Shown: positions 27,482 through 34,341 of the stretch, piece by piece
How positions within the stretch are numbered: the first letter of the stretch is position 1
Layout of the letters: each line of letters starts with the position of its first letter
From: Saccharicrinis aurantiacus
GTDB lineage: Bacteria; Bacteroidota; Bacteroidia; Bacteroidales; Marinilabiliaceae
Direction of reading: 5' to 3'
Length of the DNA stretch: 64,000 nucleotides
Assembly (NCBI RefSeq): GCF_001660705.2
Contig: NZ_LYBV02000007.1
Location: 1 to 64,000 of the forward strand
Position numbers and translations under genes: made by a program
Notes under the pieces: model-generated
The model's input: the letters and a program-made list of their open reading frames with translations, nothing else
What the model was told of the DNA's origin: nothing
Databases searched by the model: none

Positions 27482-28218
27482 ATATACATATTGTAGAAGA
27501 TGAAATTTTGATTGCTGAGGATATGGCATTTCGTCTTACGGAATTGGGTTATAATGTGGTTAAAATCAATGATAATGTTGAGGACGCAATTGATACATTA
27601 AATAATTTAATGGTTGATTTAGTTTTAATTGATATTAATTTAAAGGGAAAAAAAAACGGGATTGATTTGGCAAATATAGTGTCTGACCACTATGGTATTC
27701 CCTTTATATTTTTAACATCATTAGCTAGTGATAGTGTTATTAATAAGGTGATACAAGTTAAGCCTACAGCTTTTTTATTAAAGCCATTTAATGATAAGCA
27801 AGTACAAGTAGCAATTGAATTGGCTAAACAAAATATGAGTGCTAGTATATCTGAAAAGAATATTGATAAATCAGACCTTGAATCGAAAAAGATTGACTTA
27901 CAGGAGCAAGATTTTATATTTTTAAAAAAACAAAATGCTTATGTAAAGGTAAGGTTAGATGATATACTCTGGCTTGAAGCGGAAGGGAACTATACAACTA
28001 TTTATACAAAAGATGATAGTTTTATATACTCAGTTGTATTGCATAAAATTGAAGAGCAATTACCTAAAGATTTATTTAAAAGAATACACCGGTCTTTTGT
28101 TGTAAATATTAAAAATGTAACTGGTATTAAAGGGAATATGTTGATAATTGGAGATAAGCAAATTCCGGTAAGTAAAACAAATCGTGATGATGTTTCTCGT
28201 TTGTTTCAGGTTATTTAA
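27478..28218 (+). CDS. LytTR-family response regulator
   Basis: A 247-residue regulator with a CheY-like receiver (about 1-120) and a C-terminal LytTR DNA-binding domain (about 145-245). The acidic pair is in VEDE, the phospho-acceptor is D52 in VLIDINLKG, and T80 and K102 complete the switch residues. The LytTR part shows DILWLEAEGNYTTIYT and FKRIHRSFVVNIKNV, both typical. The start is the ATG at 27478, overlapping the kinase stop by four bases, so this is the cognate partner of the kinase. Direct-repeat targets of LytTR proteins were not clearly found nearby. Confidence 0.94.
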   Translation: MNIHIVEDEILIAEDMAFRLTELGYNVVKINDNVEDAIDTLNNLMVDLVLIDINLKGKKNGIDLANIVSDHYGIPFIFLTSLASDSVINKVIQVKPTAFLLKPFNDKQVQVAIELAKQNMSASISEKNIDKSDLESKKIDLQEQDFIFLKKQNAYVKVRLDDILWLEAEGNYTTIYTKDDSFIYSVVLHKIEEQLPKDLFKRIHRSFVVNIKNVTGIKGNMLIIGDKQIPVSKTNRDDVSRLFQVI

Positions 28219-28227
28219 AATCTTACA

Positions 28228-28268
28228 ATCAAGGGACTCAATTCGAATGTTGTATTGAGTCTCTTGAT
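28228..28268 (+). terminator. Strong hairpin after the LytTR gene
   Basis: ATCAAGGGACTCAAT (28228-28242) and ATTGAGTCTCTTGAT (28254-28268) pair over 15 positions with a single G-U. The loop is 11 bases. No long T-run follows, so it is a terminator-like or stabilising hairpin between the regulator and the convergent 28303-28725 gene. Confidence 0.6.
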
Positions 28269-28302
28269 GAAAGTTTACTATAATGATGAAATTATACGCG
28301 TA

Positions 28303-28725
28303 TTATGCAGGTTGCTGATCCGCTGTCATCTCAAATTCTTCATTCATAAGTTCCATTTTTTTGTTATGAAGAGTTGTATTGTGGCGAGTTCCTGAAAGTG
28401 TTTTGTTAAAAACAGTTTTATGAATAAAAGACTTTTTGGCTTCAACCTTTAGATGAAATGATAGTAATGAGTCCGTACAATTCCATTCAGATATCGTAAT
28501 TGTAATCTTAACACCACTTACGGTAGTGGATTCCTTCTTATTTCCATCAATTGTTAATGATTGACTCCCGCTTCCTTTATTGCTATCAATGGTTGCAAGA
28601 ACAGGGAATTTACTTGTTCCATCATCGTATACCTTGATATCTACAGAACCTTTAATAATGCCCATAATTGAGAATGATTCACTCTCATTAATAATAATTG
28701 GTAATCCATTTTCTAGAGTTTTCAT
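28303..28725 (-). CDS. Small orphan protein convergent with the two-component unit
   Basis: A 140-residue protein that I do not recognise. It has no signal peptide, membrane helix or cysteine pair. The first 110 residues alternate hydrophobic and polar residues in a way that suggests beta strands (SVDIKVYDDGTSKFPVLATI, TTVSGVKITITISEW), and the tail is charged. Codon use and length look genuine, and the frame is open with a good ATG. It lies tail-to-tail with the LytTR regulator, separated by the hairpin. A functional link with that unit is possible but unproven. Confidence 0.6.
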   Translation of the reverse strand: MKTLENGLPIIINESESFSIMGIIKGSVDIKVYDDGTSKFPVLATIDSNKGSGSQSLTIDGNKKESTTVSGVKITITISEWNCTDSLLSFHLKVEAKKSFIHKTVFNKTLSGTRHNTTLHNKKMELMNEEFEMTADQQPA

Positions 28726-28826
28726 AACGTTTTTCTTTAATGTTAATAAATATGATTTGTGTTATTTGGATTTAATATCTGGGTCAACAATTGTCTACTT
28801 TTAACTTTATGTATTATTTGGGATGC

Positions 28827-29174
28827 CTAATTCATTGGTTTTTGTGAGTCTTCTAGGGTTTGGCCTTTGGTAGTAATATTTATAGTGGGTAAGCAAAGTT
28901 TTATGCTTAGTTTATTTGTGGAATATTTTCTTGAATATGATTGTTGATTTTTATTATGTCTACAGATAAAGTTAATCTGATTAAGGTGTCTATCTGATCT
29001 ATTAGATAGATCATTATTTGCTTTGAAGGCTGTTTTGAGAGCCATTTTATTACTCGCAATTGTTATTATATGTAAGATGGTATTTCTTGCTAATATCAAG
29101 AGAGAAGAATAGCAGATTTTTCCATTTTTGAGCTTACTATAAGGATCTTGAGTGTAGATTAATTCAGTTTGCAT
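28827..29174 (-). CDS. Doubtful small basic protein
   Basis: An open frame of 115 residues from the ATG at 29174 (a GTG at 29201 would add nine). The composition is basic and rich in Asn, Lys and Ser with a short hydrophobic stretch (SLLILARNTILHIITIA). It resembles nothing I know. The inverted repeat at 29148-29214 overlaps its beginning. It may be a real lineage-specific gene, a decayed gene or a chance frame. Confidence 0.22.
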   Translation of the reverse strand: MQTELIYTQDPYSKLKNGKICYSSLLILARNTILHIITIASNKMALKTAFKANNDLSNRSDRHLNQINFICRHNKNQQSYSRKYSTNKLSIKLCLPTINITTKGQTLEDSQKPMN

Positions 29175-29214
29175 AGCGAAAATCTTAAATGATTTGATCA
29201 CAATCTACACTCAA
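29148..29214. repeat. Perfect 13-base inverted repeat
   Basis: TTGAGTGTAGATT (29148-29160) and AATCTACACTCAA (29202-29214) are exact reverse complements separated by 41 bases. Perfect arms of this length are unlikely by chance locally. Possible meanings are an operator pair, an RNA stem, or the ends of a tiny mobile or repeat element. No T-run follows. Confidence 0.6.
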
Positions 29215-29387
29215 TCTTTTATCTAAAAAAAAACGATATATAAACAGTTCATATTTCTTAGTGGGAGGGATATTCTAATGAGTAAGTTAAAGTTGGTTAT
29301 TTTTTAGTGTTGTTATCGAATTCCTTTATTTCTGGCAATTGCTACTTCTGAGAAATGTATTTTAGCCTGGAATAAAGAGTATAAAAA

Positions 29388-29414
29388 AAGCTGCACCTTT
29401 TTAGGATGCAGCTT
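29388..29414 (-). terminator. Terminator after aroA
   Basis: On the minus strand AAGCTGCATCC pairs with GGTGCAGCTT around TAAAAA, with one bulged base, followed by a run of Ts. It begins about 25 bases after the aroA stop. Confidence 0.85.
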
Positions 29415-29439
29415 ATTATAACTATGAGGTGAAAACTTA

Positions 29440-30660
29440 TTATTTACTTGTATATCCAAACTCGCTCAAGTGATCCCAATATTTAGGATATGATTTGGAA
29501 ACCACGGCTGGATCTTCAATTTTCATATCTTTTATAATGCTAACTGCAGGAGCAAAAGCCATGGCCATTCTATGATCGTGATAAGTGGCAATGCTAGGCG
29601 TTTCATCTTTTTCACAAGTAGTGCCATCCCAAACCAAATTATCAATGTTGTTTGAGCTTAGTACAAAGCCCATTTTCTTTAATTCATCAATGAGCGCATT
29701 GATGCGATCTGTTTCTTTAATCTTTAAGGTTTGAAGACCCGTAAAGTTAAAAGGAACACCTAGGCAGCAGCAAGTAACTGCAAAGGTTTGAGCCAAATCA
29801 GGTTGCTCAATAAAATTGTAATTAAATTGTTTATATAGCTCGCCTGTATTTTTCAGTGTTAATCCATTTTTATTGAATTTATAAGAAACACCCAGTTGCT
29901 TAAACAATTCTGCTACCTTCGAGTCGCCTTGCTCGCTATAGCGTTTTAGTCCTTTTAAAGTAACTTCGCTCCCTTTATTTAGCGCTACTATTTCAAACCA
30001 GTATGATGCTGCACTCCAATCTGCTTCTACAGTAAACTCAGTAGGGTTGTAATTAGCAGAAGGAACAGTGATTACATTGTCTTTCCAATGACATTTTACA
30101 CCAAAGGTTTCCATCATCTTAAGAGTTAATAAAATGTATGGGCGCGAAATAATTTCGCCTGTTAATGTAAGGCGTAATCCATTTTTCATGGTGGGGCCTA
30201 TCATTAATAAAGCTGAGATATACTGACTGCTTACATCGCCAGCCAATTCAAGATCGCCACCTTCTAAAGCACTACCAAAAATGCGAAGTGGAGGATAGCC
30301 CTCTTTTTCAGTATATTCAATTTTAGCACCCAATTCGTTAAGTGCTTCAACCAATATTTTAATCGGACGCTGCTTCATTCTATCAGAACCTGTAATGGTC
30401 CATTCGCCTACAATTTTTGATAAAAAGGCAGTTAAAAAGCGCATAGTAGTGCCAGCAGCACCTACATCAAAATTACGGCTATCAGAATTAAGAGCCTTTA
30501 TGAGTAATGCAGTATCGTCACTATCGCTTAAGTTTTTAATAGGAATAGAACTATATGAAACTGCGTTAAGAATAAGTGCTCTGTTGCTAATACTTTTTGA
30601 AGTAGGTAAATCTACAGTGTATTTATCTATTTGTTTTGGTGCTGAAACAGTATATGTCAT
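29440..30660 (-). CDS. aroA: 3-phosphoshikimate 1-carboxyvinyltransferase (EPSP synthase)
   Basis: AroA joins shikimate-3-phosphate and PEP in aromatic amino-acid synthesis. The 406-residue protein shows LPTSKSISNRALILNA at the N-terminus, DVGAAGTTMRFLTAFL, DVSSQYISALLM, LKIKETDRINAL and the C-terminal DHRMAMAFAPA, all hallmark blocks. The PEP/glyphosate loop reads VGAAGTTMRF, where class I enzymes have GNAGTAMRP; the divergent loop is typical of the shorter Bacteroidota enzymes, from memory. It lies 64 bases after aroB, forming a shikimate-pathway pair. Confidence 0.94.
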   Translation of the reverse strand: MTYTVSAPKQIDKYTVDLPTSKSISNRALILNAVSYSSIPIKNLSDSDDTALLIKALNSDSRNFDVGAAGTTMRFLTAFLSKIVGEWTITGSDRMKQRPIKILVEALNELGAKIEYTEKEGYPPLRIFGSALEGGDLELAGDVSSQYISALLMIGPTMKNGLRLTLTGEIISRPYILLTLKMMETFGVKCHWKDNVITVPSANYNPTEFTVEADWSAASYWFEIVALNKGSEVTLKGLKRYSEQGDSKVAELFKQLGVSYKFNKNGLTLKNTGELYKQFNYNFIEQPDLAQTFAVTCCCLGVPFNFTGLQTLKIKETDRINALIDELKKMGFVLSSNNIDNLVWDGTTCEKDETPSIATYHDHRMAMAFAPAVSIIKDMKIEDPAVVSKSYPKYWDHLSEFGYTSK

Positions 30661-30724
30661 TGTATCTGATGTTATGTTCTTGAGTTTGTTATTACTTATG
30701 GTAATGTAATTTGTTTTAATCTTA

Positions 30725-31792
30725 CTATAAGTCTAAATAAAACTCAATGGCTTCGTAAATTTCTTCTTTTGTACAAATTTGATTAATCTTGATTTCTCCA
30801 ATTGTACTTAAGAGTGTAAAGTTAATTTGATTCTTTTCATTTTTCTTATCGTGCGTCATCAAATAAAATAGGTCATTAAAATCATCCATAGTAATATCTA
30901 ATTTACCATAGATTTTTTCAATTACACTGTTTATTTCTTTAATTGTTTCCATTGGGAAACCACACTTTTTATATCCTAAATATAGTTCGGCTAACATTCC
31001 GTAAGCAACAGCATAACCATGTAAAATGGCTTTGTTATTTTTCATGCAGAAACTCTCAAAAGCATGGCCAATGGTATGTCCGAAGTTTAACGATTTACGA
31101 ACGTTCTGTTCAGTAGGGTCGGCCTTAACAAAACTCTCTTTAATATTGATACTACGTATTACCAGAGGTTTTAGTGCTTTCAAATCTACATCAATAATAG
31201 GAAAGGATTTGATGTCGTTCCAGGTATCTTCAGAATAGATTAAGGCATGCTTAATCATTTCAGCAAAACCTGATGAGATATTTTCTTGATCTTGTGTTTT
31301 TGTAAAATCAGTATCAACAAGAACCGCGGTGGCGTGTTGGAAAACGCCAATTTCATTTTTTAGGCTATGAAAATTAATACCCGTTTTACCACCAACACTA
31401 GCATCAACTTGGCTAAGCAATGTTGTAGGAATATTAATAAAATCAATACCTCTTTTAAAAGTAGAAGCAGCAAAACCACCTAAATCACATGGCATACCAC
31501 CCGCTAAATTTATTAAGAGCGATTTCCTATCGGCACCATTAGTGCTTAAAAAGTGCCATACTTTACTAATGGCATCAATGGTTTTGTTTTGATCCCCTTC
31601 CTCAATGCAAATGATGTTATTTTCATCAATAGCTTCGAGTCCTTTAACTTTAGGATAACAATGTTTATAGGAACCAGTGTCGCACAGTAGAAATACTTTT
31701 CCGCGACTATATTTTTTGATTAGATCAGTAAGGTCTTGTTTTAAATCTTCGGCACCATACACCTTCGATTCGCTCTCTTCAATTACCTGCAT
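30725..31792 (-). CDS. aroB: 3-dehydroquinate synthase
   Basis: AroB turns DAHP into 3-dehydroquinate, the second step of the shikimate pathway. In this 355-residue NAD- and metal-dependent enzyme the motifs INLAGGMPCDLGGFAASTFKRG, NIPTTLLSQVDASVGGKTG and LNFGHTIGHAFE are clear. The last contains metal-binding His residues, and the Glu ligand is in SGFAEMIKHALI. The usual GGGV is replaced by AGGM, as in other members of this group. It is first of the two-gene aroB-aroA unit. Confidence 0.95.
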   Translation of the reverse strand: MQVIEESESKVYGAEDLKQDLTDLIKKYSRGKVFLLCDTGSYKHCYPKVKGLEAIDENNIICIEEGDQNKTIDAISKVWHFLSTNGADRKSLLINLAGGMPCDLGGFAASTFKRGIDFINIPTTLLSQVDASVGGKTGINFHSLKNEIGVFQHATAVLVDTDFTKTQDQENISSGFAEMIKHALIYSEDTWNDIKSFPIIDVDLKALKPLVIRSINIKESFVKADPTEQNVRKSLNFGHTIGHAFESFCMKNNKAILHGYAVAYGMLAELYLGYKKCGFPMETIKEINSVIEKIYGKLDITMDDFNDLFYLMTHDKKNEKNQINFTLLSTIGEIKINQICTKEEIYEAIEFYLDL

Positions 31793-31945
31793 TCTCCCGT
31801 AATTTGTGGTAGTTATTATTTTGGCATCAAAAATAGGTAAAAAACAGATTTGTAAGTCATGTTTTTGAATAAATTATAATTCGTAAACAAATAAGGTCTT
31901 CTATTTACTCTATTGTAAATTGCAATTGTCGATGATATCTAGTTT

Positions 31946-32062
31946 ATGAAGGATGTTCTAAGGGTTAATCTAAATAAAAACAGTAAATATCTGGGATGGT
32001 TTTTCATTGGTCTTGGATTGAACCTGCAATGCACTCTTTTTATTGCTTTAATGGTTTTATAG
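31946..32062 (+). CDS. Candidate 38-residue small membrane protein
   Basis: ATG at 31946 opens a 38-codon frame. A polar, basic start (MKDVLRVNLNKNSK) is followed by a hydrophobic stretch (YLGWFFIGLGLN, then TLFIALMVL) long enough for one membrane pass. The charge layout is that of a small inner-membrane protein with the N-terminus inside. No homologue is known to me and no clear ribosome site is visible, so chance remains likely. Confidence 0.22.
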   Translation: MKDVLRVNLNKNSKYLGWFFIGLGLNLQCTLFIALMVL

Positions 32063-32189
32063 GATCAGTAAACGTATAATGAAATACCAATGTAGTCCCA
32101 ATCTAGACTATGAGAATTCCATTAAAATTCGATTTTTATCAAAATTTGAATTGAAGCCTTTATGGGCTATTTATTTTGGTCTGATTCTT

Positions 32190-32197
32190 TATATTTG
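32190..32197 (+). promoter_or_regulatory. Putative promoter for the 149-residue protein
   Basis: TATATTTG matches TAnnTTTG. The start codon is 175 bases downstream. TTTG at 32175-32178 is too close to serve as the -33 element with usual spacing. Weak support. Confidence 0.28.
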
Positions 32198-32371
32198 TGC
32201 AGACTAATTATAGTGAAGTTGTTTAAAGTTGCACTGAAACTTTGCGAGTAATGCCTTAATTTTAGTGGTTTTGGCCAATCTCCACGCTGTGGAAATAATA
32301 CTGATAATCAGTTTGTTGTTATCATAATTTCTCAACAAATATAGCACAACTTTAATTTAAAAATAGCATAG

Positions 32372-32821
32372 ATGAATAATAGAAAGACCGCAGGGAAGAT
32401 TCAATTAATACTTACTTTGGTAATCATCGCTTTATTGGCTTTGTGGATTTGCTCCATAACAATGCAAGCATTGGCCTTTATTGAAAATTTACAATCGGTT
32501 TCTATGCTGTTGTTAATAGTTGTGGTGTTGTACTTTCTTTTTGGTGGGTTTTACTATGTTGAACTAGAACAAGAAGAAGATGTTATTAATGTGAAGTTTT
32601 ATAATTCATTCCCTTTTTCGCGAGAGTTTAAGATGTACCGTATTCCAGTATCTGCACTAATTAGTTATGAGATAACAGGGAATGCCTTCTTTCAGCAAAA
32701 GTTAGTATTGTTTCAGATGACTTCTAATCAAGCTTCGAAATATCCACCAATTTATATAACTGCAATGTCAGCAAAGGATAAGGCCAAATTATTTGCTTTT
32801 CTAAATGAATTGGTAAAATAA
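32372..32821 (+). CDS. Small two-helix membrane protein, PH-like C-terminus
   Basis: A 149-residue protein of unknown function. Two hydrophobic segments (about 11-33 and 43-62) are followed by a soluble domain with alternating strands (VINVKFYNSFPFSREFKMYRI). The C-terminal helix DKAKLFAFLNELVK closes it. The layout is that of a membrane-anchored PH-like domain and parallels the product of 24492-24941. It is a single gene, with a 273-base gap before dprA. Confidence 0.65.
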   Translation: MNNRKTAGKIQLILTLVIIALLALWICSITMQALAFIENLQSVSMLLLIVVVLYFLFGGFYYVELEQEEDVINVKFYNSFPFSREFKMYRIPVSALISYEITGNAFFQQKLVLFQMTSNQASKYPPIYITAMSAKDKAKLFAFLNELVK

Positions 32822-33063
32822 CGACTTTTGCGTAAAAAGAGCATTCCAACTTTATGGAGTTGGTGCAAATGATGACTCATCCTATTGCAAAGTGCGTATA
32901 GAATAGCTATAAGCTAATATTCAGGAACGAATATTTTCCAATTGTAGGTAATAGCATTAATGCGTTAATAGTTATTGAGTTTAACTTAATTTAGAAAGGT
33001 CAGTTGGCTTCTTAGTATATGCGATTTCCTAACAAACCATACTTAAAAAATAGATTCTTTTAT

Positions 33064-33071
33064 TATTTTTG
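33064..33071 (+). promoter_or_regulatory. Putative dprA promoter, -7 element
   Basis: TATTTTTG matches TAnnTTTG and lies 23 bases before the TTG start of dprA, giving a very short leader. No -33 element is evident. Confidence 0.3.
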
Positions 33072-33094
33072 TTCGTACCTAAACGAATGAAACC

Positions 33095-34198
33095 TTGCAA
33101 AATCAACTATTATATAAAATAGCATTAGCTCATATAAAGGGGGTGGGTCCTAAATTATGCCGAAATATTATCGCATATCTAGGAAGTGTTGAGGCTGTAT
33201 TTAGTGAAAGTTCTCAGGCTTTATCTAAGATTCCAGGAGTTGGCATAAAAACAGCGGAAGCTATTACAGACCCAAATGTAATGCACCTAGCCCAAAAGGA
33301 ACTCGATTTTATTGTTAATAAAGATATTACTACAAGTTTTTATTTAGACTCTAATTATCCTTCCCGATTAAAGCAGTGTGAAGATGCTCCTATAATTCTT
33401 TATTCAAAAGGAAATCATAATTTATCAGATAATAAAGTCATCTCCATTGTTGGTACCCGCAAGGTTACTGAGTATGGCAAAGAAAATTGTGTAAAGCTCA
33501 TAAAAGAAATTAGTGAGCAATTTTCTAATGTTACCATAGTGAGTGGTTTGGCGTATGGAGTTGATATTTGTGCGCATCGGGCAGCCTTAGAATTTGGTCT
33601 ACCAACCATTGCCGTTATGGCACATGGATTGGATCGTATTTATCCCAGTGTTCATAAAAAAACAGCAACAGATATACTAAGTACTGGTGCTTTACTCACA
33701 GAGTTTACAAGTGGTACTAATCCGGATAGGCAAAACTTTGTAAAGCGTAATCGTATTGTTGCTGGTATTGCGGATGCTACCATAGTTATTGAGTCGGCAT
33801 CTAAAGGTGGAGCCTTAATAACTGCAGGTATTGCACAATCTTATAATAGAGATGTTTTGGCTTATCCTGGTAGGGTAGGCGATGAATTCTCAATGGGATG
33901 TAATCACCTCATAAAATCTAATGTAGCTGCAATGATTGAAGGGGCTAAAGATTTAGCATATGCCTTAAATTGGGAAGTAGATTATGAGAATAATAAACAG
34001 CTTAGTATGTTTAATGCTCCTGTTGGAGAGGAAGGGCTAATTTATGAGTTGTTATTAAGTAATAAAGAAATGTCAATTAACGCCCTATCTGCTCAAACAA
34101 GTATTACAGTCAGTAAGTTAGCTTCCTTGTTACTAAAAATGGAGTTTGATGGTTTGGTGAAAAACTTACCGGGTAATCTCTATCGTTGTCTGCAATAA
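33095..34198 (+). CDS. dprA: DNA-processing protein DprA
   Basis: DprA binds incoming single-stranded DNA in transformation and loads RecA. The 367-residue protein has an N-terminal HhH/SAM-like region (IPGVGIKTAEAI), the Rossmann core with SIVGTRKVTEYG, VSGLAYGVDICAH and the helix after KRNRIVAGIAD, and a C-terminal winged-helix domain (KEMSINALSAQTSITVSKLASLLLKME). The start is a TTG at 33095: an in-frame stop lies at 33080, and the ATG at 33087 is in another frame. Length and domains are normal, so the gene should be functional. Confidence 0.93.
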   Translation: MQNQLLYKIALAHIKGVGPKLCRNIIAYLGSVEAVFSESSQALSKIPGVGIKTAEAITDPNVMHLAQKELDFIVNKDITTSFYLDSNYPSRLKQCEDAPIILYSKGNHNLSDNKVISIVGTRKVTEYGKENCVKLIKEISEQFSNVTIVSGLAYGVDICAHRAALEFGLPTIAVMAHGLDRIYPSVHKKTATDILSTGALLTEFTSGTNPDRQNFVKRNRIVAGIADATIVIESASKGGALITAGIAQSYNRDVLAYPGRVGDEFSMGCNHLIKSNVAAMIEGAKDLAYALNWEVDYENNKQLSMFNAPVGEEGLIYELLLSNKEMSINALSAQTSITVSKLASLLLKMEFDGLVKNLPGNLYRCLQ

Positions 34199-34341
34199 TA
34201 AATAACATATTCATTATTAAATTTAATAAGGTAAAAATGTGTATTTTTTTACGAATATATGTTTTATTTAGACAAACCTTTTAAAATTATTGACGTAGAA
34301 AAGTTTAGTTCCTTTTGTTAGGACTCGAAAATAATATAAGT

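Larger units (their letters stand above)
28726..29439. other. Orphan region with hairpins and one doubtful gene
   Basis: Between the orphan gene and aroA lie 714 AT-rich bases. They contain a doubtful minus-strand frame (listed separately) and a dyad with TCTATCT at 28989-28995 and AGATAGA at 29004-29010. They also hold the 13-base inverted repeat at 29148-29214 and the aroA terminator. Apart from the doubtful frame no gene is supported. The several dyads leave room for a non-coding RNA, but no family is recognised. Confidence 0.4.
31793..32371. other. Intergenic region between aroB and the 149-residue protein
   Basis: These 579 bases separate divergent genes. They contain one small frame of 38 codons (31946-32062) and a promoter-like octamer (32190-32197), each listed separately. 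A minus-strand TATTTTTG octamer at 31828-31835 could serve aroB. No RNA gene or repeat was recognised in the rest. Confidence 0.5.

Noticed and set aside
28989-29010. TCTATCT/AGATAGA dyad as an operator
   Set aside because: Short, AT-rich and without neighbours or copies; kept only as a note in the regional entry.
32170-32178. TTTTG as a -33 element for the promoter at 32190
   Set aside because: The spacing of 11 bases is well short of the usual 19-21 for this phylum.
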